DNA of 64,000 bases, from the NCBI GenBank assembly GCA_019454045.1, contig SKCR01001870.1:81448-145447 (forward strand). The letters run 5' to 3'. Position 1 is the first letter of the stretch; each line of letters begins with the position of its first letter. Positions 1-11,175 of the stretch are shown here, piece by piece. This DNA comes from Zanthoxylum bungeanum. Taxonomy: Eukaryota > Streptophyta > Magnoliopsida > Sapindales > Rutaceae. Under the pieces are notes generated by a model. That model was not told where the DNA came from. It did no database searches and saw only the letters and a program-made list of their open reading frames with translations. The translations under genes and the position numbers were made by a program.

Positions 1-1163
1 TCAAGTAAACTCCTGAACCACCGTTTGGTTCAGTCGACAAGGGACATTCCCCTGGACTCATGTCGAGTCAATTGGACTCCTGAACCACCGTTTGGTTCAG
101 TCGACAAGGGACATTCCCCTGGACTCATGTCGAGTCAAGTAAACTCCTGAACCAGTATTCGGTTCAGTCGACCAAGGGACATTCCCCAGGACTCTTCTCG
201 AGTCAAGTAAAATCCTGAACCACCGTTTGGTTCAGTCACAAAGGACATTCCCCTAGACTCATGTCGAGTCAATTGAACTCTGAACCACCGTTTGGTTCAG
301 TCGACAAGGGACATTCCCCTGGACTCATGTCGAGTCAAGTAAACTCCTGAACCACCGTTTGGTTCAGTCGACAAGGGACATTCCCCTGGACTCATTTCGA
401 GTCAAGTAAACTCCTGAACCACCGTTTGGTTCAGTCGACAAGGGAAATTCCCCTGGACTCATGTCGAGTCAAGTAAACTCCTGAACCACCGTTTGGTTCA
501 GTCGACAAAGGACATTCCCCTGGACTCGTGTCGAGTCAATTTGACTCCTGAACCACCGTTTGGTTCAGTCGACAAGGGACATTCCCCTGGACTCATGTCG
601 AGTCAGTAAACTCTTGAACCACCGTTTGGTTCAGTCGACAAGGGAGTCAAGTAAACTCCTGAACCACCGTTTGGTTCAGTCGACAAGGGACATTCCCCTA
701 GACTCATGTCGAGTCAAGTAAACTCCTGAACCACCATTTGGTTCAGTCGACAAGGGACATTCCCCTGGACTCATGTCGAGTCAAGTAAACTCCTGAACCA
801 CCGTTTGGTTCAGTCGACAAGGGACATTCCCCTGGACTCATGTCGAGTCAATTGGACTCATGAAACCACCGTTTGGTTCAGTCGACAAGGGACATTCCCC
901 TGGACTCATGTCGAGTCAAGTAAACTCCTGAACCAGTATTCGGTTCAGTCGACCAAGGGACATTCCCCAGGACTCTTGTCGAGTCAAGTAAAATCCTGAA
1001 CCACCGTTTGGTTCAAATTGACAAAGGGACATTCCCCTGGACTCATGTCGAGTCAAGTAAACTCCTGAACCAGTATTCGGTTCAGTCGACCAAGGGACAT
1101 TCCCCAGGACTCTTGTCGAGTCAAGTAAACTCCTGAACCACCGTTTGGTTCAGTCGACAAGGG
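1..1163. repeat. 67-bp tandem satellite, about 17 copies
   Basis: Head-to-tail copies of a 67-bp unit that begins TCAAGTAAACTCCTGAACCA and ends in CATGTCGAG. Each unit contains several short perfect inverted repeats: TGAACCA/TGGTTCA around a 5-nt loop, GGG/CCC around ACATT, GACTC/GAGTC around ATGTC, and TCGACA/TGTCGA spanning the second half. A variant unit (AGTATTCGG in place of ACCGTTTGG, CCAGGACTCTTG in place of CCTGGACTCATG) occurs near 150, 930 and 1070. The order of variants from 1 to about 230 recurs from 781, suggesting a higher-order period near 780 bp. No coding potential is credible; open frames here are a by-product of the repeat. The array starts before the window. Confidence 0.95.
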
Positions 1164-3287
1164 TGATGAGTGGTATTTATATCAATATTTCCCACTCATT
1201 TAACTTAATATTTTGTATAGTTTCTTGAGTTTTATGAATGTTTTGATGTGTTTTATTGTTATTTTGCAGATAAATAAAGTTTGGACAGCACTGGAGGCAA
1301 TTTGGGGCAAAACTGGACAAAAATACGTCAACAGGGATATTTTCGTCTTTTGCGCGTCGCGACGCTGGAACACTGCGCGCCGCGACGCCCAGCGTGAGCC
1401 GAATCTGCTAACATGCGCCTGGTCAACGGTCAACAATTTGAGAAGTTTTGACTTTGCTAAAATGCGCCGTGCCACGTGTCACCATCACAACGAATCCGCT
1501 AACGTGCGCCGTGCCACGTGTCAACATCATATGCTGCCGACACTCTGACTTGACACGTGTCGCCTCGTCATCAGCCATGTCATCGGTCAACAAGTCAACC
1601 TTGCCACGTGTGTGCCACATCATCAGACACATCAGCAAGTCAACCGAGTCAACGAGCCACGTCAGCCTAAGCCAATCAGAACTTGACACGTGTCGCCACG
1701 TGTCGAAATCCTATTGTGCCGACAATTGCAGCGCCACGTCATCGCCACGTCATCAATGACGTCATCACAATAATTGAGAATTAGCCGCCTTGACACGTGT
1801 CGCGTGTACAGTCAGCCGCCATGCCACGTGTCGTCTCCTCAGCGTCCACGACGTCGACATCCAGCATCGCGACGCTGAACTCCTTGGCGTCGCGACGCTG
1901 GAATAGTGAAAAATTGCCTATAAATTCAGCGCGAAATTTCAGAATTTTGTACACCTTTCTCTCTCTTGATTTCTCTCTCTAGAGAGAGTTTCTCTCTCTA
2001 GAATTTTTATTTTTATTTTTAGTTTTTTTTATTTTTAGTTTTAGTTTTGTAATACTTTAATTACGTTTTGTAATAGTAATTTAATTTTTACTTTTTACAG
2101 TTTTTACTATTCACCATGATGTTGTAACTTTTTCAGCTAGGGTGAAAGGTAATTCTTTTACTGTTACTATTTAGATTAATCTCCCTTAAAAATAATATAT
2201 TCACTATTTAAAATATTGACTTATAAGGAATACCGCTATATTGGTCGGTTGGTAATGTAATTTTAATCTGTTTTAAACCTGACTAATCAAGATACCGCCA
2301 GACTGGTCGGTTGGTAAATTTATTTTTGGTTCCGCCTTAATGGCTGGTTGGACTTAATTTGACTTAATCAGGATACCGCCAGAATGGTCGGTTGGTAAAT
2401 TTAACACAAGTTTATATATTATTTTATGGGAGATATCTAAATTAGTAGTAGTAAAAGTAATTCCTTTTACCTTAGCATTTTATTTTATTGTAATTTATTT
2501 TTCAGCTTTTTACTTTATGTCTTTTACTTTTATGTTTTTACTAGTCCTAGTTATGTGTTAATTAATTAGGGGTTGTGATGACTTTTAATATCACCGGTTT
2601 ATAAGGGATTATTTTATAGTTGGGTAATTTACAGGTTTATTTATTAAGTCTCAAGCTTAATGCTTCTTGTTGTCTGATTACCAATAAGATTGATATGGTA
2701 GATCTAAAATGAACTAGACATAGGGATTTTAGGTTTCAGCCTTAGACTTAATAGCCCACGATCTTCCTTGAGGATAGATAACCCTTTAATAGATTTCCTT
2801 ACAGGATAGGAATATACCTGTTGGGCGGGGGTAATCATAATTGGAACTTAGACTTAATGAATCCAGGTAATGTGATTGACATAGGAATATGGTTCAATTG
2901 GGTTATACTGGGTATTTGTGTCTGACCATCGACAGAGGCTTACACATAATTTAGTGTTCCAGGTTAGTAAACTGATTTATTACACAAATATAAAATAATC
3001 ACTTCATCTTTTAAATGATATTAAAAGAAATCACAACCTTAGATTTTTGTGTCTATTATTTTCCTTAGTATTTTCTTTTATCTTTTTATTTATTTATTTA
3101 GCAAATCTTCAATCAACCAAATCAATCAAGCAATCAATTCCATTCTCCCTTTTAATTAGATATTTGTAATTAAATAGATTCAATAATTAATAACAACAGT
3201 AGGAATTAAGTCCTCGTGGGATCGATATTTTTATACTACTTGAACGATACGTGCGCTTGCGTTATACGTGTGTGTTTACGCCGGTCA
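1164..3287 (+). mobile_element. Solo LTR of an Athila-like gypsy family
   Basis: A 2124-bp block starting TGATGAG and ending GGTCA interrupts one satellite unit and is flanked by a perfect 5-bp duplication AAGGG (1159-1163 and 3288-3292). Its ends and interior match, in reverse orientation, the LTR at 8333-10346: the start, the intron-like TTTTGCAGATAAATAAA stretch, the repeated ATACCGCC...GGTCGGTTGGTAA motifs near 2230-2400 and the tail with TATACTACTTGAACGATACG. No internal domain or second LTR is present, so this is a solo LTR left by LTR-LTR recombination. A TATAAA box is at 1919-1924. The palindrome GCGTCGCGACGC occurs near 1355 and near 1888. Confidence 0.93.
1473..1830 (+). promoter_or_regulatory. 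Cluster of CACGTG (G-box/ABRE) and TGACGTCA sites in the LTR U3
   Basis: Eight exact CACGTG cores lie at 1473, 1515, 1554, 1605, 1687, 1697, 1794 and 1825. Most are in the context GCCACGTGTC or GACACGTGTC, and a palindromic TGACGTCA is at 1757-1764. They sit 90 to 450 bp upstream of a TATAAA box at 1919. In plants, ACGT-core sites in this context are bound by group A and G bZIP factors and act in ABA, stress or light responses, and TGACGTCA is bound by TGA-type bZIPs. That this LTR responds to such signals is inference. The related LTR at 8333-10346 lacks the cluster at the equivalent place. Confidence 0.7.
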
Positions 3288-3405
3288 AAGGGACATTCCC
3301 CTGGACTCATGTCGAGTCAAGCATACTCCTGAACTACCGTTTGATTCAGTCGACAAGGAACATTCCCCTGGACTCATGAACTCCTGAAATTCTATTTCAG
3401 TTCGG
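3288..3405. repeat. Remaining satellite units after the solo LTR
   Basis: The interrupted 67-bp unit resumes directly after the TSD, followed by about one and a half more diverged units; then recognisable repeat sequence stops near 3405. This fixes the right edge of the array and shows that the solo LTR landed inside it. Confidence 0.85.
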
Positions 3406-4189
3406 TCAAAAACACGTACTTCATGACCCTAGATAAATCAAGAAGCTAAGATGCATGCAAACAGAAACCTATATTTTTGTATATATTTTGATACGACATT
3501 TGGCAGAAGGTAATACACTCTTACGCTCTTTTTTCACATACTACACGGATAAATATACTCTATAAAACAAAAATTCTTTGATTTAGAGAGTAAGGGACAA
3601 ACTGTATGGGCCAAATTTGGTCCAAGGGTAAAACTGTCTTTCACCTTAAGCCCATCAGCATGTTAGGCCCGAAAATAAGGACCAAAGCCCAAAGAATTAT
3701 GTATTATTTGATTACAAATTAAATCATAAACTAATAAAAAGCATGACCACTCCACCTAACTCTAGCACTAAACCCCACCACTCCACTTAACCTAATTCTA
3801 GCACTAATCCTCACTTACTCCAAAACCATTACCAAATACACCAACATTAGATCATGTTTTATCTATAAATATGAAAAGAATACGGGAAGAATTCATTCAA
3901 GTCTCATTTCTCTCACCCTAATACTTCATGCTCTCAATCCTTAAACCTCTCATATATTACACGGCTCTCACAGCAAAACAAAGGAAGTAGAGGTAATATT
4001 CAACCTTGCTTTCCCACTTTACAAATTTATTTCGTGCCACTGACTTGAGCGTCGGAGTGCCCCCGGCACCCACCACACCGGTGGGTAGTCTGCTCCCGCT
4101 CACTCTACCTTTGTCTTGCAGGATTGCTAGTGCCCAACTTACAAATTCTGATTGGGGACCCTTGGTGAATTCCGGAGTCCACACATACC
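3406..4189 (+). other. Non-coding stretch, probable old LTR fragment
   Basis: No gene is visible. A TATA box (TATAAAT at 3864-3870) is followed by a pyrimidine-rich transcribed-leader-like stretch and by CTGACTTGAGCGTCGGAGTG at 4039-4058, a sequence type often seen in the R/U5 part of plant LTRs, then CTTTGTCTTGCAG. I read it as the U3-R-U5 remnant of an LTR on the plus strand. Its left end and TSD were not found. It abuts the truncated Athila-like polyprotein at about 4190. Confidence 0.4.
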
Positions 4190-6440
4190 AAGGGACATCG
4201 TGCTATTTTATGGCAAACAGCTATTCATCTAGAAAAGTTTCTTTGATTGACAGTTCTTTGCCGGCTGTTTCTCCTTTCTCGAGCCTCGATAAATGATCTG
4301 CCACTTGGTTTTTCGTCCCTTTCCTGTCTCGAATCTCCACGTCAAATTCTTACAGAAGAAGTATCCAACGGATCAATCTGGGTTTGGCATCTTTATTTGT
4401 GATGAGATATTTGATTGTTGAATGATCTGTGTAGACCACCACTTTGGGACCCAGTAGATAGGAGCGAAATTTGTCAAAAGCGAACACAACTGCAAGCAGC
4501 TCCTTTTCAGTGGTTGTGTAATTGAGTTGAGCTTCATTCAGAGTTCTGCTGGAATAGTAAAGGGCATGGAAAATATTTGCTTTGCATTGTCCCAAAACTG
4601 CACCTACAATAAAATCACTAGCATCGCACATCACCTCAAATGGAAGGGTCCAATCTGGTGCCACTATGATAGGAGCAGAAATCAGCTTTTGTTTTAAGAT
4701 CTCAAAAGCTTCTTGGCATTCTCTGGTGAAGTTGAAAGGCACATCCTTCTCCAGAAGATTGCAAAGAGTTTTTGCAATCTTGGAAAAGTCTTTGATAAAT
4801 CTCCTGTAAAAACCTGCATGTCCAAGAAAACTTTGAATCCCTTTGACAGATGTTGGTGGAGGTAGTTTTTCAATTGTCTCGATCTTTGCTTTGTCTACCT
4901 CGATCCCCTTTTGTGAGATCTGATGTCTAAGAACGATGCCTTCATGCACCATGAAGTGGCATTTTTCCCAATTGAGTACCAGGTTTGTGTTTTCACACCT
5001 TTGTAACACATGTTCCAGATTTTGCAAGCAGTGGTCAAAAGAGTCTCCAAACACAGAGAAGTCATCCATAAAAACCTCCATACTCTGCTCCATCATGTCT
5101 GAGAAAATGGCCATCATGCACCACTAAAATGTGGCTGGGGCATTACATAATCCAAATAGCATCCTGCGAAAAGCAAAAGTACCATAGAGACATGTAAAGG
5201 TGGTTTTCTCCTGATCTTCTGGGGCGATGGCAATCTGATTGTATCCTGAGTATCCATCCAGAAAGCAATAGAACTCATGTCCCGCCAATCTTTCCATCAT
5301 CTGATCAATGAATGACAGCAGAAAATGATTATTCCTTGTTGCTTTGTTCAACTTCCGATAGTCCATGCATACTCTTCATCCAGTCACGGTTCTTGTTGGA
5401 ATCAGCTCGTTCTTTTCATTGGTGACAACAGTAATTCCTCCTTTCTTCGGCACACACTGTATAGGACTCACCCAACTGCTGTCTGAGATGGGGTAAATGA
5501 TGCCAGCATCCAACCATTTGATGATTTCTTTCTTCACAACCTCCTTCATGACTGGATTGAGTCTCCGTTGATGCTCCACCGTGGGTTTGTACTCGTCATT
5601 CATCAGGATTTTGTGCATACAAAATGATGGACTAATTCCTCGAATATATGTTATAGTCCAGCCAATGGCCTTCTTATGTTCCCGTAACACTCTTAGCGAC
5701 TTTTCTTCCTGCTCCAATGTTAATGACGGAGAAATAATAACAGGTAATTCAGAAGAGTTTCCAAGAAATGCATACCTGAGATAGCTCGGAAGTAACTTCA
5801 ACTCCAACTGCGGTGGTTCTTCAATTGATGACTTTGTTCGATCTTTCTTCAGGAGTTCAAGGCTTTGGACTAGTGGTTCTGATTTGAAGTGAAACGGCTT
5901 GTCCAGATAGCTGATACATTCCATAATTTCAGCATTTATTTCAGCATTTATCTAGCTGTCAGTCATGTTGGTGATGCAAGCTTCAAGTTTTTCTGTGGGA
6001 ACTGTATCGGTATCCTGAATGATACCATCAACAACAACAATTCTGAAACATTCTTCCTCCTTTTCGTCGCTAGGGAATTTCATGGCTTTGAAAACATTGA
6101 AAGTAACTTCTTGGTCCTGAACTTTCATGGTTAGTTCTCCTTTTTGTACGTCAATCACAGTTTGACCTGTCGCCAAGAATGGTCTCCCAATGATGATAGG
6201 CACATCTTTATCTTCTTCCATGTCAAGGATAATGAAATCTGCTGGGAGAAAGAGTTTGTCGACTTTGACCAGTACATCTTCAACGACTCCTCTCGGAAAT
6301 ACGAGTGTTCGATTAGCAAGTTGCAAAGAAACTGAGGTAGGCATTACTTCTCCAATTTACAGTTTCCTGTAAATAGAAAAAGGCATTAAGTTAACACTAG
6401 TACCCAAATCACATAAAGCCTTACCGATGTAATGATCTCC
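4190..6440 (-). pseudogene. Athila-type pol: protease, reverse transcriptase, RNase H (broken)
   Basis: On the minus strand the protease comes first. Its active-site segment CDLGTSVNLMP lies near 6410-6380, followed by a stop, then the GRPFLATGQTVIDVQ motif near 6180-6130. The reverse transcriptase follows from about 5600 (GIIYPISDSSWVSPIQCVPK, then VCMDYRKLN), with the catalytic box FMDDFSVFG near 5070-5045 in place of YxDD. RNase H includes [13 protein letters not shown] and [11 protein letters not shown]. The frame is largely open but has in-frame stops at about 5376 (where the family has Trp), about 5121 (Gln) and about 4350 (Gln), plus two more near the truncated end. It encoded the replication enzymes of the element and cannot make an intact polyprotein now. 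It breaks off before integrase. Confidence 0.9.
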
Positions 6441-6515
6441 AATGGTGCAAGGGACTGTGAAACTGTCAGGATCTTTCAACTTCGGGGGAAGTTTCCTCTG
6501 AATGATGGCACTGCA

Positions 6516-8201
6516 TTATTCCGTCAATGCTACTGTCTCGTAATCTCCCAATCTCCATTTTCGTGAAAGAATGTCTTTCATGAATTTGACATAACTGGGC
6601 ATTTCTTCCAATGCTTCTGCGAATGGGATGTTGATATGTAGCTTTTTGAACACCTCCATGAATCGAGCAAACTTCTTGTCCAATTTGTTTTTCTGAAGAC
6701 GCTGAAGAAAAGGTGGAGGTGGAGTGATTTGATTTTTTTCATTTACTTCTTTTTCCTCCATATGTTGCTCTGCATCTTTTGGAACTTCCTCAATTGTTGC
6801 TTTGATTCCAACATCTTTGTTGATTTCAATACCGCTTTTCAAGGTAATGGCTTGACATTGCTTCTTCTCTCGGTTCCTTTGATTTGGTTCTATGTTGCTG
6901 GGAAGATTTCCTTGCGGTCTGTAACTCTGAGCATTGGCCGGTTGTCCCATTTGATTTTCTAGTGCTTTAATAGAAGCTAAATGGCTTTGATTCAATGCTA
7001 CTTGATTTTGAACCATAGCTGCTAAAGCATCATATTTTACTTCTTGCTTCTTCAACTGGGCCAGCACTTATGTTATTCATGGTTCTTTTTCATGCTCCTG
7101 GCTTTGTTGTTGGAATCCTGGTGGTGGGTTGTTCTTTTGCCCTGAATTGTTGCTCCATGAAAAATTGGGATGATTCATCCACCCTGGGTTGTAGGTGTTG
7201 GAATATGGATTGTTCCCATGTCTATTGAAATTTTTGACATAATTCACCATCTCTTCTTGTTGAACTGGTTCTAATGCTCCTCCAAATGATGAACTTGTGG
7301 ATCCGGTAATGTTCACAACTTGCGTGCTAAGCATTTCCAGACATTTGCATATCTGATCCAACCTGGTATTCACTGCTGTGTTGGCTCCAACTTCATAAAT
7401 TCCTGCAATTCTTTGAATCATGCTCCTATCTGTTGGCCACAATGAATTGTTGTTAGTCATTTCTTCGATTAAGTCTCAGGCTTGATATTCTCCTTTTGCC
7501 ATCAAAGCTCCTCCAGCAGCAGCATCAATTGTGGTTCTCATCAATCCAGAAAGTCCATTATAGAAATTTTGGACTTGTAGCCATTTTGCAATCTCATGGT
7601 GAGGGCATTTTCTAAGAAATCCTTGTACCTTTCCCAAGCTTCGTAGAGAGATTCTGAGTCATGTTGCACAAAGGATGTGATGTCATTCCTTAACTTGGCT
7701 GTTATGGCTGGTGGAAAGTACTTTGCAAGGAATTTGGTGGCTAGATTGTTCCAAGTTATGATGGAACCTGCTGGTAGTGAATGTAGCCAAGCTTTTGTTC
7801 TGTCTTTCAAGGAATAAGGGAAAACTCGCAGTCTCATAGCTTCTTCAGCTCCTCGATTGTAATTAAAAGTGCCACAAACTTCCATAAGTTGCTGATGTGG
7901 GCATTAGGATCTTCAGTTGTATTCCCCCCAAACTGAACTGACTGCTGAATCATCTGGATGCATGTTTTGATGTCACATGCATTTGCTGGTAAGAGAGGAA
8001 GTAAAATACAGGAAATGAAGCCGTCAACCACCAGAATGGTTCTGTCTCGAATGAGAATTGGTGGTGCAACCTCCAAAGGTTCAGGTTCCATGTTAACAAT
8101 TCCTTCTTGGCCTTCTCGCATTTCCCTTCTCAACTGTCTGATAGTTCTTTCAATCTCTGGGTCAAGCGGACGGACTTCAAAGCTTCTGGTTCGTCTCATA
8201 T
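6516..8201 (-). pseudogene. Athila-type gag (broken)
   Basis: The start is the ATG at 8201 (MRRTRSFEVRPLDPEIERT). Next come a segment with IQQSVQFGGNTTEDPNAHIS (about 7940-7890) and the retrotransposon gag core, with AMRLRVFPYSLKDRTKAWLH near 7840-7780 and FLAKYFPPAITAKLRNDI near 7730-7680. The C-terminal half is Asn/Gln/Pro-rich (7460-6516). The frame is interrupted by a frameshift near 7880 and stops near 7540, 7475 and 7070. Gag forms the cytoplasmic virus-like particle of the element. Decay is similar to that in pol, which fits one old insertion. Confidence 0.85.
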
Positions 8202-8307
8202 AGTGTCCAAAAACCTGAAACACAAGAAAACAAAAATAAGAAGTAAAAAGAAAATTTAGACACAAGTAACGTATCTAACCCCTTAACTAATAGTAAAAGA
8301 TAACTAA

Positions 8308-8326
8308 GTCCCCGGCAACGGTGCCA
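8308..8326 (-). other. Primer-binding site for tRNA-Asp
   Basis: Six bases inside the 5' LTR end, the minus strand reads TGGCACCGTTGCCGGGGAC. This is complementary to the 3' end of plant tRNA-Asp(GUC), with one C-to-T-type mismatch in the run TGGCGCCGTTGCCGGGGA. It marks the start of minus-strand DNA synthesis and fixes the element's orientation. Confidence 0.88.
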
Positions 8327-8332
8327 AAAACT

Positions 8333-10346
8333 TGATCAGTGCGTAGTCACACGCGTATAACGCAAGCGCACGTATCGTTCAAGTAGTATAAAAAATATCG
8401 ATCACACGGGGACTTAATACCTAACCTATTAATTTTTATGAGGCCAAATGATTACTAGTATCTAACAGATTGATTGTTTGTAAATTGGAATGGTGACTTA
8501 CAATTAACTTAAAAACAGGTAAATAAAAATTACGTGAAAGTAGATTAATGAAAATTCAATTTTATAAAACTATCCAGGGTTGTGATTTATTCCAATATTA
8601 TTTAAAGATGAAGTGATTATCTTTTAGTTGGGTAATATATTGATTTACTAACCTGGAACACTAAATTATGTAAAAGCCTCTTTCGATGGTCAATTACAAA
8701 TACCCAGTATAACATAATTAAACCATATGTCTATGTCAACCAAATTACCTGAATTCATTAAGATTAAGTTCCAATTATGGCTACCCCCGCCCGACAGTTA
8801 TTCATATCCTGTAAGGAAATCTATTAAAGGGTTATTTATCCTCAAGGAAGATTGTGGGCTATTGAGTCTAAGGTCTTAAACTTAAAATCTCTATGTCTAG
8901 TTCATTTTAAGTTTAATAATCAATTTTATTAGTGGCCAGTTAATAAAAAGCATTAAGATTAAGACTCAATAAATAAATCTTTATATTACCCAAACTATAA
9001 TCTAATCCCTTATAAACCAGTGATATTGAATTCATCACAACCCCAGATAACGGACTTAGCTATACACATATCTAAGGCTAGTAAAAACTTAAATAAAATA
9101 AAAGACATAAAGTAAATGCTGAAAATTTAAATAAAGTAAATGCTGGAAATTAAAAGTACAATAAAAGAAAATGCTGGGGGGTAGAGGATCCACTTTTAAT
9201 ATTTCAAAATTAGAAATCTCTCTTATTCTCAATGTTTACCGATAATTAACCAGACCATAAAGGTGGTAATTTCATTTGTCCAAAGTCCAACCGACCATAT
9301 AGGTGGTAATAAAATCATATAAACCATCCATATAGGCGGTAATAAGGTTAGCACATAAACCGACCATATAGGCGGAAACTAAGTTCAAAAATATAAAACC
9401 AGCCATATAGACGGTAAATAAGGTTGTCACATAAACCGACCATATAGGCGGAAACTAATTAATCCAAATTTTAATTAAAATAAGGGAGATTAATCTAATT
9501 TATCATATTAAAAGGCTTACCTCTTCACCCCAGCAGAATGAGATTACCTCATCATGCTGTAAAAGAAAACACACAAAATTTTATTAAACAAATTAAAAGA
9601 AAATACAAGAAAACTTAAATAATATACAAGACACTTTCCTTTAGATTTTCATGGAGAAACTCCTCCAAAGAAAGCATGAAAAGATTACAAAGTTAAGCTT
9701 GGTATTTATAGGAAAATCTAAAGGCTTCCACCAATTTCTCCACAAATTGCTCCACCAAAAAGAAAGCATGAAAAAATTACAAAGTTAAGCTTGATATTTA
9801 AGGAAATCTAAAGGCTTCCACCAATTTCTCCATAATTGCTCTACCAATAGCTCCACCAAACATGGCACCAAACATGGAAACATGTTTGGTGGAAGTTTGA
9901 CAATTTTTATTTTTATTTTACATTTTGAAAATGACTATAGTAAATACACAAAAATATACTGGATTATTCATCAATTTTGGCCTTCCAAACTTCAGAATTC
10001 TAAAATATTTTGACTTTCAAAGTTGTAGATCTTCGAGTTTTCTTTAATCTTCAACTTGAATCAGCTCAATCAAACATCGGACGAAAAATTTATGGCCAAA
10101 ATACGAAATTTGCGCAAAATTGGAAATTTTGACTGCACTTCGTGACGCGTATAGTAAATTTCCGTTTTCACCATTTTTTTTCATCCGAATTTTATCATTT
10201 TAGCCCCGAGTTGATTTCATTAAAGCCCAATGCTTTATTTATCTGCAAAACACATAAAACACATCAAAACGTTCATCAAACTCGAGAAACTAAACAAAAT
10301 ATTAGGTAAAATGGGCGATAAATATTGATATATTTTCCGCTCATCA
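8333..10346 (-). repeat. 5' LTR of the Athila-like element
   Basis: 2014 bp, starting TGATGAG at 10346 and ending ACTGATCA at 8333 when read on the minus strand. It is the same family as the solo LTR at 1164-3287 but inverted relative to it. It contains five diverged copies of a motif like ACCGACCATATAGGCGG between about 9250 and 9450. The G-box-rich segment of the solo LTR is absent here. Confidence 0.9.
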
Positions 10347-10920
10347 GTGTTCTGCTGAGTTTAGGAGAATCTCAATGTGTGAGATAGCCAAGGATGCTTG
10401 GGACATCCTGTAGACTGTGCATGAGAGCACATTGTCTATTAAAAATAATATACTACAGGATATTGCTACTAGGTTTGAGGTCGATATAATGAAGGATGAT
10501 GAGACCTTTGATGAATTTTATGCTGAGATTAATGATATCGTTAACTCAAGTTTTAACCTAGGTGAGACTATTTCTACCTGTAGGATAGTTAGGAAAATCC
10601 TTAGATCTCTGTCTAATACGGTCCTACCCAAAATCACCGCCATCGAGGAAAGCAATGACCTTGATCAGCTTAATTTTGAAGACCTTGTAGGAAAACTACA
10701 GGTTTACGAGCAGAAACTTCCTGAGTATCCAAAGCCCAAAACTATAGCGGTGAAGATCGTGAAGAAAGTTGTTCATGGTTCGCCTGTTGATGAGGACACC
10801 CTCACGGATCATGATTTGTCCTTGTTTGCAAAGAAGTTTAGGAAATTTCTTAAGCTGAAAAAGGGTGGTCATAGTAGTGACAGAGATATGGAGGATGAGC
10901 CTAGAGAGAGTAGGCATAAC
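10347..10920 (+). pseudogene. Copia-type gag (UBN2 family) fragment
   Basis: From 10351 the plus strand reads SAEFRRISMCEIAKDAWDIL, then an in-frame TAG at about 10411, then TVHEST...LQDIATRFE...DETFDEFYAEINDIVNSSFNLGE...RIVRKILRSL...KITAIEESNDLDQL. This is the UBN2 gag domain of Ty1/copia elements. The left side is cut exactly at the outer end of the Athila-like LTR (10346/10347), so that element inserted into it. The right side fades before a zinc knuckle, at the microsatellite. No protease, integrase or reverse transcriptase of this copia copy is present in the window. The fragment is dead. Confidence 0.85.
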
Positions 10921-10956
10921 ACACTTTCTTTTTTTTTTGGGCTACCAACTATATCG

Positions 10957-10958
10957 TT

Positions 10959-10991
<33 letters not shown>

Positions 10992-11030
10992 CTGTGTGTG
11001 TGTGTGCGCGCGCGCATGTATGTATTTAGT
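10957..11030. repeat. Compound microsatellite (TA)n-(TG)n-(CG)n
   Basis: An alternating purine-pyrimidine run that changes from TA to TG to CG repeats and then to ATGT repeats, directly after the copia gag remnant. Such runs mutate quickly by slippage. The rest of 11031-11167 shows nothing I can name. Confidence 0.9.
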
Positions 11031-11175
11031 ATATTTATTTTTTTAACCCCTCATATTTAATTTAATTATGCGGTTCTATAATTTTTAACGGGGTGTTACA
11101 TCACATGTATAAAAATATTCATTAAAAATATAAAAAGATCAATAGATTGTCGATTAGTAGATCTCAAGCCACCAG

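Larger units (their letters stand above)
4190..10346 (-). mobile_element. Athila-like Ty3/gypsy retrotransposon, 3'-truncated
   Basis: Reading on the minus strand: 5' LTR (10346 down to 8333), primer-binding site (8326-8308), gag (8201-6516), protease, reverse transcriptase and RNase H (to about 4190). Integrase, any env-like region, the polypurine tract and the 3' LTR are missing: coding similarity stops after the PWY motif following RNase H, at about 4190. The tRNA-Asp primer site, the FMDD reverse-transcriptase box and the gag type all point to the Athila lineage. The outer LTR end falls inside a copia gag fragment. With the other LTR missing, no TSD can be checked. Confidence 0.9.

Noticed and set aside
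1..1163. CRISPR-like array of regular repeats with hairpins
   Set aside because: Repeats are contiguous 67-bp units without unique spacers, there are no cas genes, and the genome is a plant's.
4039..4058. Cassandra-type element or 5S rRNA
   Set aside because: The CTGACTTGAGCGTCGGAGTG stretch is LTR-like, but I see no 5S internal promoter boxes around it.
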